A stretch of 5,389 bases of DNA, taken from JBKEDH01 sp047975295. Lineage in GTDB: Bacteria > Bacteroidota > Bacteroidia > Flavobacteriales > Flavobacteriaceae. The stretch is from assembly GCA_047975295.1 (NCBI GenBank), contig JBKEDH010000178.1:1-5389 (forward strand). The letters are read 5' to 3'. Below, one piece after another: positions 1-5,389 of this stretch. The notes below the pieces were generated by a model that was not told the DNA's origin, searched no databases, and saw nothing but the letters and a program-made list of their open reading frames with translations. The position numbers were made by a program, and so were the translations under genes. Numbering within the stretch: the stretch's first letter is position 1; every line of letters begins with the position of its first letter.

Positions 1-226
1 TCAAGGCTTTTTGCCCATTGCAAAAAAATATACAGTAGGTATGATTAACTGGGGCTTGGTAGATGGTAAATCCCAAACAAAATACCCTTGGGATAGCTGG
101 ACAAAAACCTATACGGCAGAACCACCTGTTTGGTTTCATGAAGTTTTTCATACTGATGGATCACCCTACAATGAAGAAGAAAGATCTTTCATAAAACAAA
201 TCACAGCAGAAGTAAATTCTAAATAG
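1..226 (+). CDS. Clan GH-A glycoside hydrolase, C-terminal end (5' truncated by window)
   Basis: Only the last 74 residues are present; the frame is already open at base 2, so the true start lies upstream of the window. The residues around NWGLVDGKSQTKYPWDSW (about 16-33 of the visible part), then PPVWFHEVF and DGSPYNEEE, match my memory of the C-terminal end of Bacteroidota TIM-barrel glycosidases usually labelled cellulase-like or 1,4-beta-xylanase. The Asn-Trp-Gly stretch would be the eighth barrel strand, whose Trp lines the active site in clan GH-A. The catalytic glutamates lie upstream and cannot be checked. The gene ends nine bases before the next start, so the two are probably co-transcribed. 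It looks like the same family as the gene starting at 4860, whose C-terminus is outside the window. Family placement is from recognition; the substrate is unknown, and an arabinose-containing glycan is only suggested by the neighbours. Confidence 0.7.
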   Translation, partial: QGFLPIAKKYTVGMINWGLVDGKSQTKYPWDSWTKTYTAEPPVWFHEVFHTDGSPYNEEERSFIKQITAEVNSK

Positions 227-235
227 AGATTCACT

Positions 236-1288
236 ATGCTTTTTAAATACAATCTTATTTGTTTTGTATTAGTCTTGTTGCTAATAACCCCGTCAGGGGT
301 TATTGGACAACAGCCTAATCCCCCAGGACAAGTAACACATGGTGAAAAAGCAAAGAACGAAGCTTATTTGTTTGCTCACATGTATCATAACGACTACGGA
401 AGCCTTTATTATTCTGTAAGTTTAGATGGGCTACATTGGGACAAGTTAAACAATGGTAAAAGAGTTTTTGAAGACTATCATGGGCATCCTGATATTGTGA
501 AAGGTCCTGATAATAAATACTTCATTGCTGGTAATACTAGTGATGCATCGCCCGATATAAATATTTGGGTTTCTGATGACCTGATTATTTGGAAAAAACA
601 TATTGTTTACACACCAGATTTAAAAGCTACTAAGGGCTATGCTAATGCATTACAACGTATTGGCGCACCAAAGTTGTTTTATGATAAAGATTCCGGAAAT
701 TTTGTGCTTACATGGCATACACCGCATGAAGAAGGTTCAAGAGAAGATCCTGAAAGGTATTGGGCAAGCCAGCGTACTTTATATGTATTGTCTAAAGACC
801 TTAAAACATTTAATGGGCTACCAAATTTACTGTTTAGTTGGAATTTTGGTACTATTGATGTTTTCATTCGTAAAGTAAACGATATTTATTATGCTATTTT
901 AAAGGATGAAACCTACCCAACCCTATTTTGGCCTACTGGTAAAACGGTACGTATAGCAAGGTCTAAATCCTTATTAGGGCCTTATTCATTACCCAGCGAT
1001 CCTATAAGTCCTAATTTTAGGGAAGCTCCTACACTTATTCCATCTCCAAACGGTAAAATTTGGTATTTGTATTATGAGCAATATCCTGGAGTTTCTTACG
1101 GATTGTCTATTGCAGATAATTTAAACGGCCCTTGGTTTCAGGCTTCAGGCTATACCCATTTTAGTGATTGGGATAAATACAGTTTACCTGAAGCTGCCAG
1201 ACATGGTTGTATGATAAGCATCTCTAAAAATGAATATGACAACTTGGTTAAGGAATTTGGACTATCAACAGATGAAGAAAAGAAGTAA
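236..1288 (+). CDS. Exported GH43-like five-bladed beta-propeller glycosidase
   Basis: This 350-residue protein starts with a type I signal peptide (hydrophobic residues about 6-24, likely cleavage after VIG at residue 24), so it should be periplasmic or secreted. The rest shows repeated propeller-blade patterns such as YLFAHMYHNDYGSLYYSVS (44-62), HPDIVKGPDNKYF (84-96), GAPKLFYDKDSGNFVLTW (143-160), TIDVFIRKVNDIYYAIL (206-222) and REAPTLIPSPNGKIWYLYY (262-280). By position, Asp86, Asp208 and Glu263 are the best candidates for the GH43 base, pKa-modulating Asp and acid. The end (AARHGCM, 320-326) resembles RHG motifs I recall from some GH43-like proteins. Length is normal for a single-domain GH43 enzyme. 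The blade motifs are divergent from the two GH43 enzymes downstream, so the subfamily is uncertain; an arabinofuranosidase, xylosidase or galactosidase activity would all fit. The start is an ATG nine bases after the preceding stop with no clear Shine-Dalgarno sequence, as is common in Bacteroidota. Confidence 0.78.
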   Translation: MLFKYNLICFVLVLLLITPSGVIGQQPNPPGQVTHGEKAKNEAYLFAHMYHNDYGSLYYSVSLDGLHWDKLNNGKRVFEDYHGHPDIVKGPDNKYFIAGNTSDASPDINIWVSDDLIIWKKHIVYTPDLKATKGYANALQRIGAPKLFYDKDSGNFVLTWHTPHEEGSREDPERYWASQRTLYVLSKDLKTFNGLPNLLFSWNFGTIDVFIRKVNDIYYAILKDETYPTLFWPTGKTVRIARSKSLLGPYSLPSDPISPNFREAPTLIPSPNGKIWYLYYEQYPGVSYGLSIADNLNGPWFQASGYTHFSDWDKYSLPEAARHGCMISISKNEYDNLVKEFGLSTDEEKK

Positions 1289-1299
1289 AAAAACGTTAA

Positions 1300-1461
1300 G
1301 GAAGACGATTTTATCCAAAGAATAAAATTCCTTGGAACTCTATAGGAGAGAAGAAAATTGCAGATACCTGTGTAGGGTTATTAACAGAACTTATAGAAAA
1401 AGGAAGAGTAGTTAATACTGAAACTCTTTCAGTCACTAATAAAGATGTGAAATATCCATAA
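1300..1461 (+). pseudogene. Remnant of an unidentified gene, C-terminal end only
   Basis: A stop-free stretch of 53 codons ending in TAA has protein-like composition, including KIPWNSIGEKKIADTCVGLL and TELIEKGRVVNTETLSV, but no ATG, GTG or TTG start near its beginning. It opens just after an in-frame TAA at 1297-1299. An amphipathic helix (about IADTCVGLLTELIEKG) followed by a strand-like segment looks like the tail of a folded domain. The pattern IG-x(n)-LL-x-LIEKG followed by a beta strand is loosely like the end of LacI/GntR-type periplasmic-binding-like sensor domains, but this is a guess and I do not recognise the family with confidence. It lies between two enzyme genes in the same orientation, which suggests a deletion or rearrangement removed the rest of a gene here. 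It could also be a chance open frame. Confidence 0.45.
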
Positions 1462-1510
1462 GCAATAAGCTGCAAACTGACCAGTAAGGCAATTAGGGCA
1501 TCTCACAAAC

Positions 1511-1524
1511 CTGTCGACAGACAG
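1511..1524. repeat. GC-rich palindrome, possible dispersed intergenic repeat
   Basis: The sequence CTGTCGACAG (1511-1520) is a perfect 10-base inverted repeat centred on GTCGAC, directly followed by a second ACAG. It stands out from the very AT-rich surroundings, in the gap between the gene remnant and the next start. Similar CCTGTC/GACAGG palindromes occur as scattered intergenic elements in flavobacterial genomes as far as I recall, but only one copy is visible here. It could also be an operator, or chance. There is no T-run after it, so it is not a typical terminator. Confidence 0.3.
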
Positions 1525-1559
1525 ATTTAATAATTAAAAAAACAATAAAATATAAAAAG
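1525..1559 (+). promoter_or_regulatory. A/T-rich leader before the GH43 lipoprotein gene
   Basis: The 35 bases before the ATG at 1560 are almost all A and T, ending in AATAAAATATAAAAAG. Bacteroidota genes often use such A-rich, unstructured leaders instead of a Shine-Dalgarno sequence, and this supports the chosen start. I found no match to the Bacteroidota promoter pattern TTTG with TAnnTTTG in the 271-base gap, so it is unclear whether transcription restarts here or continues from upstream. Confidence 0.35.
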
Positions 1560-2549
1560 ATGAAAATAGCTAACAAAAGCATAGTATACATCTTACTTAC
1601 ATGTTTATTTATATCTTGTTCTAAAGAAGAAAAAGGCTCCGTTGTTATTAGCCAACCTACAAGTAATATTTTTTTAGCAGACCCAACAATTTTTAAGGAT
1701 AACGGGATCTATTATTTGTATGGAACTTCTCAAGGATCATTAACCAATATGGGCAATGGCTTTCTTGTTTATACATCAACCGATTTGCAGGAATGGGAAG
1801 GTCCTATAGGCAATACAGGAGGTTTTGCGTTAAAAGATACCAATGCATTTGGCGACACCGGTTTTTGGGCTCCTCAAATATTTAAGCATAACAATATATT
1901 TTATATGGCTTACACAGCCAACGAAAAAACAGCTATGGCTACTAGTAACAGCCCATTAGGGCCATTTGCTAACAGCGGTAGCCCTATATCAGAAACCAGT
2001 CAAATAGACCCTTTTGTATTTACAGATGACGATGGAAAAAGTTATTTATATCATGTAAGGCTTACCAATGGTAACAGAATATTTGTTGCTGAAATGAATG
2101 ATGACCTTCAAACCATTAAAGAAGAAACCTTAACTGAAATTATAACTGCTACAGAACCTTGGGAAAATACTGTAAATGCTAGTTGGCCGGTTGCAGAAGG
2201 CCCTACTGTGCTTAAACTTGATGGTACTTACTATTTATTTTATTCCGCAAATGATTTTAGAAATCCTGATTATGCAGTTGGTTATGCTACTGCTCTCAAC
2301 CCTATGGGCCCTTGGACAAAAGCCTCCAATAACCCAATAATACATGACAGTATGATTGATGAAAATGGCACAGGTCACGGAGATGTGTTTTATGATGGGC
2401 AAGGTAATATGCAGTATGTAATACATACCCATTTTTCAGCAAGTGTTGTGCATCCTAGAAAAACAGGTGTAATTCAGTTGCAAAAAAATGGAGAGATCAT
2501 CACTTCATTACCAGAAACATTTGAATTTTTAAAACAAACAACAAACTAG
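1560..2549 (+). CDS. GH43 glycosidase, probable surface-exposed lipoprotein
   Basis: This 329-residue enzyme has a lipoprotein signal peptide: a short basic start, a hydrophobic run and a lipobox ending FISC with the lipidated Cys at residue 20. The following SKEEK fits the lipoprotein export signal described in Bacteroidota (X-K-(D/E)2-X), which sends lipoproteins to the cell surface. The mature part is one GH43 five-bladed propeller. ADPTIFKDNGIYYLYGT (40-56) carries the likely base Asp41, QIDPFVFTDDDGKSYLY (148-164) the pKa-modulating Asp150, and AEGPTVLKLDGTYYLFYS (212-229) the acid Glu213. TGHGDVF (271-277) gives His273, which fits the metal-coordinating His often seen in the propeller centre. 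GFWAPQIF (101-108) is another family hallmark. No extra carbohydrate-binding domain is present. The family includes arabinofuranosidases, arabinanases and xylosidases; I cannot set the subfamily, but the neighbours favour an arabinose-containing substrate. Confidence 0.88.
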   Translation: MKIANKSIVYILLTCLFISCSKEEKGSVVISQPTSNIFLADPTIFKDNGIYYLYGTSQGSLTNMGNGFLVYTSTDLQEWEGPIGNTGGFALKDTNAFGDTGFWAPQIFKHNNIFYMAYTANEKTAMATSNSPLGPFANSGSPISETSQIDPFVFTDDDGKSYLYHVRLTNGNRIFVAEMNDDLQTIKEETLTEIITATEPWENTVNASWPVAEGPTVLKLDGTYYLFYSANDFRNPDYAVGYATALNPMGPWTKASNNPIIHDSMIDENGTGHGDVFYDGQGNMQYVIHTHFSASVVHPRKTGVIQLQKNGEIITSLPETFEFLKQTTN

Positions 2550-2621
2550 TTATAAAATTTAAAAAAATTAGACAAAGGATTCTATCACCAGATTTTGATG
2601 GTTTGTATTCAAAATATTTAA
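2550..2621 (+). other. Intergenic spacer between GH43 lipoprotein and GH93-like genes
   Basis: These 72 AT-rich bases separate two co-oriented genes. I see no TAnnTTTG-type promoter and no strong hairpin with a T-run; the best inverted repeat is only ACCA/TGGT around 2587-2602. The simplest reading is a transcribed spacer within one operon. The end, AAAATATTTAA, is an A/T-rich leader that supports the start at 2622. Confidence 0.4.
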
Positions 2622-3818
2622 ATGAAAAAAGTAATTAAAGTTTCAGTTATTCTTTTAAGCCTTACAGGACTCTTCTTTTTGTGTGAAAATAAAAAGGAGT
2701 CAAAAAAAGAGAATGACAAAAACTCTAAAACAGAAATCATTTGGAAGGAATCTGAAATAATAAATAATGAGCCTTTGCTAAATTATGCCGGAGATTCTTT
2801 GCAAGGACCTACACTTGATGTCCGTTCAAAATACGGATCTCAATACGGAAGACTTCTTAAGCTTCCCTCGGGTGATTGGTTAGCTGCATATACACTATCT
2901 ATTAACTATGGTTATGAAATTGAAGTAGATGGTGGCTACCGCCTGGAAGTTGCCAAAAGCACTGATAGTGGTGGAACTTGGCAACCTATAAGCCGAATTA
3001 CAGATGAAGGCAGGGATTTGGATAATGCACAGATGATACAACTTCCAGATAGCTCAATACTACTCGCTTGTCGCTCTGTAAGGTGTCAGGAATCTTACCG
3101 ATTACCTGTTTACAAAAGTACCAATAATGGCATTTCATGGTCTAAAATTAGTACTATAGATGCCAATGAAGGTAATGTGGGAGAACTAGGCTCACCCGAT
3201 AAAGGAGTATATGAGCCTCACCTTTTGTTTTTAGATAATGGTAAACTGGCAGTAATGTATGCCAATGAAAAGCACGTTACAGATCCTGTGTCATACTGCC
3301 AAATAATATCTGAAAAGATTTCTGATGACCTTGGACAGTCGTGGGGAGATGAAATTTGGGCAGCTTTTGAAGAAGGTAAAAATGCATCAAGACCTGGTAT
3401 GCCGGTTTGGATAAAAATGAAGAATGGGAAATATATTTTAACCTATGAGATTTGTGGTCCAGAGGCCTGCAATATATACTATAAAATAAGTGATGATGGT
3501 ATTACCTGGCCAAGCGGTCATGGCTCTCCTGTACCCAACCAAAATGGTGCTCCTTACGTAATATCTATGGAAGACGGAACCGTAATCTTAACCTATAATA
3601 AAGGTGATTTTTCAATAAGTTCAGATTATGGTAAAACATGGCAATTAACAAACCGTGCATGGCAGCAACCCATTAGTTTTGACGAGGATTGGATCCAAAC
3701 TATTTGGTCTTCTCTATATCAAACCAATCCTAACGAAATAGCTGTTATTACTTCAATAAAAAGACCTGAAGGAGGTCATTCTGTTAAAATTCGTTTTGGT
3801 GATGTTATTAAAAATTAA
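2622..3818 (+). CDS. Asp-box six-bladed propeller glycosidase, GH93-like exo-arabinanase candidate
   Basis: This 398-residue protein belongs to the sialidase-like superfamily. It has five Asp-box or near Asp-box motifs at regular spacing: STDSGGTW (113-120), STNNGISW (166-173, Asn in place of Asp), SDDLGQSW (234-241), ISDDGITW (289-296) and SSDYGKTW (333-340). GRLLKLPSGDWLAAY (76-90), GVYEPHLLFLDNGKL (195-209) and RPGMPVWIKMKNGKYILTYE (257-276) closely resemble GH93 exo-1,5-alpha-L-arabinanases as I recall them. These release arabinobiose and use two glutamates; Glu198 and Glu276 are the natural candidates. The absence of an obvious sialidase arginine triad and the arabinanase-like neighbour support GH93 over GH33. 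The N-terminus is hydrophobic and reaches Cys21, followed by a charged, Lys/Glu/Asn-rich linker (22-37). This resembles a lipoprotein, but the residue before Cys is Leu instead of the usual Gly, Ala or Ser, so lipidation is uncertain. The gene lies 72 bases after the GH43 lipoprotein gene and three bases before the next gene. Confidence 0.75.
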   Translation: MKKVIKVSVILLSLTGLFFLCENKKESKKENDKNSKTEIIWKESEIINNEPLLNYAGDSLQGPTLDVRSKYGSQYGRLLKLPSGDWLAAYTLSINYGYEIEVDGGYRLEVAKSTDSGGTWQPISRITDEGRDLDNAQMIQLPDSSILLACRSVRCQESYRLPVYKSTNNGISWSKISTIDANEGNVGELGSPDKGVYEPHLLFLDNGKLAVMYANEKHVTDPVSYCQIISEKISDDLGQSWGDEIWAAFEEGKNASRPGMPVWIKMKNGKYILTYEICGPEACNIYYKISDDGITWPSGHGSPVPNQNGAPYVISMEDGTVILTYNKGDFSISSDYGKTWQLTNRAWQQPISFDEDWIQTIWSSLYQTNPNEIAVITSIKRPEGGHSVKIRFGDVIKN

Positions 3819-3821
3819 TAT

Positions 3822-4844
3822 ATGAATACAATTAGCAAATTCTGTGTTTTATGGTTTTTTACTGCAACAGTAGCAGCACAAACCTTTACAAACCCTTTAT
3901 TACCATCTGGGGCAGACCCTTACAGCACCTATTATAAAGGCTATTATTACTATACACATACATTAGGCAACCGCTTAATGCTTTGGAAAACAAAAAATCT
4001 CGCCGATCTTAAAAATGCTGAAAGTAAACTTATTTGGACTCCTCCAATTGGCACCGAATATTCTAAAGAAATATGGGCACCTGAATTTCATATAATAAAC
4101 AATAAATGGTATGTATATTTCGCTGCAGATGATGGGAATAACAATAACCACCGTATGTATGTGCTTGAAAACAAATCGGAAGACCCATTTAAAGGCACAT
4201 GGGAATTTAAAGGAAAAATAGCTGCTAGTCCAGATAGGTGGGCAATTGATGGCAATGTATTTACCTACAAAAACCATATGTACATGATTTGGTCTGGTTG
4301 GGAAGGAGACACCAATGGACAACAAAATATTTATATAGCCAAAATGATAAACCCTTGGACTATTGATGGCCGTCGCGTATTAATTTCCGAACCAACTTAC
4401 AATTGGGAAAAACAAGGCGATCTGGACGATGAAATCAATCCGCCACACGTTAGTGTTAATGAAGGCCCTCAATTTTTACAGCATGATGAAGATGTCTTCA
4501 TTATATATTCAGCAAATGGCTGTTGGACAGATTTTTACAATTTAGGAATGCTACAATTAACAGGAGAAAACCCTATGAATCCGCAAGCATGGACAAAACA
4601 TTCCGAACCAATATTTACAAAAAGTGAAACCAATGGCGTCTATGCGCCAGGTCACAATTCATTTTTTAAATCGCCTGATGGAACCGAAGACTGGATTCTT
4701 TACCATGCTAACGATAATCCTGGTAATGGCTGTGGTCGAAAACGATCTCCTAGAATGCAAAAAATCCATTGGAATGATGATGGCACTCCTAATTTAGGAA
4801 TACCGTTTTCAAATAACGACATTTTACAAATACCCTCTGAATAA
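3822..4844 (+). CDS. GH43 subfamily 26-like exo-1,5-alpha-L-arabinofuranosidase, secreted
   Basis: This 340-residue enzyme would remove single L-arabinofuranose units from alpha-1,5-linked arabinan or arabino-oligosaccharides. A type I signal peptide ends near VAA (residues 17-19), predicting export to the periplasm or outside. The mature protein starts almost directly with FTNPLLPSGADPYSTYYKG (22-40), a strong match to the start of the catalytic domain of GH43_26 enzymes such as the Streptomyces avermitilis exo-arabinofuranosidase. Asp32 is the likely base, Asp143 in DRWAIDGNVF (138-147) the pKa modulator, and Glu214 in SVNEGPQFL (211-219) the acid. EIWAPEFH (83-90), WSGWEGDTNGQQNIYIAK (157-174), YSANGCWTDFYNLGML (229-244) and YAPGHNSFFKSPDGTEDW (274-291, with His278 as probable central ligand) are further hallmarks. 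No binding module follows. The start codon is three bases after the upstream stop, so the pair is surely in one operon. Confidence 0.9.
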   Translation: MNTISKFCVLWFFTATVAAQTFTNPLLPSGADPYSTYYKGYYYYTHTLGNRLMLWKTKNLADLKNAESKLIWTPPIGTEYSKEIWAPEFHIINNKWYVYFAADDGNNNNHRMYVLENKSEDPFKGTWEFKGKIAASPDRWAIDGNVFTYKNHMYMIWSGWEGDTNGQQNIYIAKMINPWTIDGRRVLISEPTYNWEKQGDLDDEINPPHVSVNEGPQFLQHDEDVFIIYSANGCWTDFYNLGMLQLTGENPMNPQAWTKHSEPIFTKSETNGVYAPGHNSFFKSPDGTEDWILYHANDNPGNGCGRKRSPRMQKIHWNDDGTPNLGIPFSNNDILQIPSE

Positions 4845-4859
4845 TTAAAAATCAATGTA

Positions 4860-5389
4860 ATGAAAAACATAGTAGTAGTATTTATGTGCATAATAAGTTT
4901 ATCCACAATTGCACAAAGCCAAAAATGGACTAAAGAAAAAGCAGACAAATGGTATGCGGAGCATCAATGGATATCTGGTGCCAATTTTAATCCTAGCACA
5001 GCTATAAATCAGCTAGAAATGTGGCAAGAAGATACCTTTGACCCAGAAACCATTGATAAGGAACTTGGATTTGCCGAAGGTATTGGGTTCAATACTATGC
5101 GTGTGTATTTGCATAGTTTAGCTTATAAAGCAGATAAAGAAGGCTTTAAAAAACGTGTTGACAAGTATCTTGAAATTTCAACCAAACATGGGATACAAAC
5201 AATTTTTGTAATTTTTGATGACTGCTGGAATGCCCTTCCTGAAATAGGAAAACAACCCAATCCTAAACCAGGAGTACATAACTCTGGATGGGTGCAAGAC
5301 CCTGGTTTTCCTGCTTCAGAAGAAAGAGCAAACGACAAAGAACTTGAAACTTATGTAAAAGATATACTTACCACTTTTGGTAAAGACAA
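4860..5389 (+). CDS. Clan GH-A TIM-barrel glycoside hydrolase, N-terminal part (3' truncated by window)
   Basis: The frame from the ATG at 4860 stays open to the window end, giving 176 residues. A type I signal peptide (hydrophobic 4-18, likely cleavage near IAQ at 17-19) predicts export. ISGANFNPSTAINQLEMW (38-55), FDPETIDKELGFAEGIGFN (60-78), TMRVYLH (79-85) and YLEISTKHGIQTIFVIFDDC (103-122) match the first barrel strands of a Bacteroidota clan GH-A family commonly auto-labelled cellulase or 1,4-beta-xylanase; Arg81 fits the conserved strand-2 arginine of the clan. The catalytic glutamates on strands 4 and 7 should lie beyond the edge. It begins 15 bases after the arabinofuranosidase stop, so it is in the same operon. 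An ATG five bases earlier is followed at once by TAA and cannot be the start. I infer that it is a paralogue of the truncated gene at the left edge. Substrate unknown. Confidence 0.8.
   Translation, partial: MKNIVVVFMCIISLSTIAQSQKWTKEKADKWYAEHQWISGANFNPSTAINQLEMWQEDTFDPETIDKELGFAEGIGFNTMRVYLHSLAYKADKEGFKKRVDKYLEISTKHGIQTIFVIFDDCWNALPEIGKQPNPKPGVHNSGWVQDPGFPASEERANDKELETYVKDILTTFGKD

Noticed and set aside
639..878. 79-codon plus-strand frame inside the first GH43-like gene
   Set aside because: It overlaps a conserved coding region in another frame and has no family motif, leader or plausible start context.
1289..1559. Bacteroidota-type promoter (TTTG with TAnnTTTG)
   Set aside because: I scanned the + strand of the gap and found no match to the -7 TAnnTTTG pattern.
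2585..2604. Possible hairpin terminator in the 72-base spacer
   Set aside because: The stem is only four pairs (ACCA/TGGT) and no T-run follows, so it is not a credible terminator.
2570..2644. Protein-like piece ILSPDFDGLYSKYLNEKSN running into the start of the GH93-like gene
   Set aside because: Only about 25 codons, no start codon, and it overlaps the real start; too short to separate from chance in this AT-rich spacer.
3975..4325. 116-codon open frame on the minus strand
   Set aside because: It lies entirely inside the strongly supported GH43_26-like gene on the other strand, and its translation is rich in Phe, Ile and Pro with no recognisable domain; it is a shadow frame.
4855..4862. 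ATGTAATG, an ATG-TAA minimal frame touching the next start
   Set aside because: A start-stop unit could in theory affect translation of the next gene, but such strings are common by chance in AT-rich DNA.
5123..5338. 71-codon minus-strand frame near the right edge
   Set aside because: It is antisense to the N-terminal half of the clan GH-A gene, which has a signal peptide and family motifs; no independent support.

Overview
The window reads as part of a carbohydrate-degradation locus from a member of the Bacteroidota, most likely a flavobacterium. This rests on the AT-rich DNA, the A/T-rich non-Shine-Dalgarno sequences before start codons, the exported and lipoprotein glycosidases packed in one direction, and a Bacteroidota-type surface-lipoprotein export signal on one enzyme. 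All six recognisable genes lie on the + strand. None is a SusC/SusD pair, transporter or intact regulator, so the window appears to be an enzyme block inside a larger polysaccharide utilization locus (PUL).

Layout: (1) positions 1-226 hold the C-terminal end of a clan GH-A (TIM-barrel) glycosidase. (2) 236-1288 encode an exported GH43-like five-bladed propeller enzyme. (3) 1289-1559 hold a decayed gene end with no start codon (1300-1461), then a small GC-rich palindrome and an A-rich leader. (4) 1560-2549 encode a GH43 lipoprotein with a probable surface-export signal. (5) 2622-3818 encode a six-bladed, Asp-box propeller enzyme that looks GH93-like (exo-arabinanase type). (6) 3822-4844 encode a secreted GH43 enzyme very like subfamily 26 exo-1,5-alpha-L-arabinofuranosidases. 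(7) 4860 to the window end holds the N-terminal half of a second clan GH-A glycosidase. It appears to be of the same family as the one cut off at the left edge.

How they may work together: the GH43_26-like and GH93-like enzymes both point to alpha-1,5-linked L-arabinan, such as pectic arabinan side chains, or another arabinofuranose-containing glycan. The surface lipoprotein would act first outside the cell. The type I signal-peptide enzymes and the GH93-like protein would finish the oligosaccharides, probably in the periplasm. The role of the clan GH-A pair is not clear from sequence alone. The substrate assignment is inferred from family resemblance, not demonstrated. I see no CRISPR array, insertion sequence, tRNA, rRNA or convincing terminator. 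The points most worth following up are the flanking paralogous GH-A genes, the gene remnant, and the divergent GH43-like enzyme at 236-1288.
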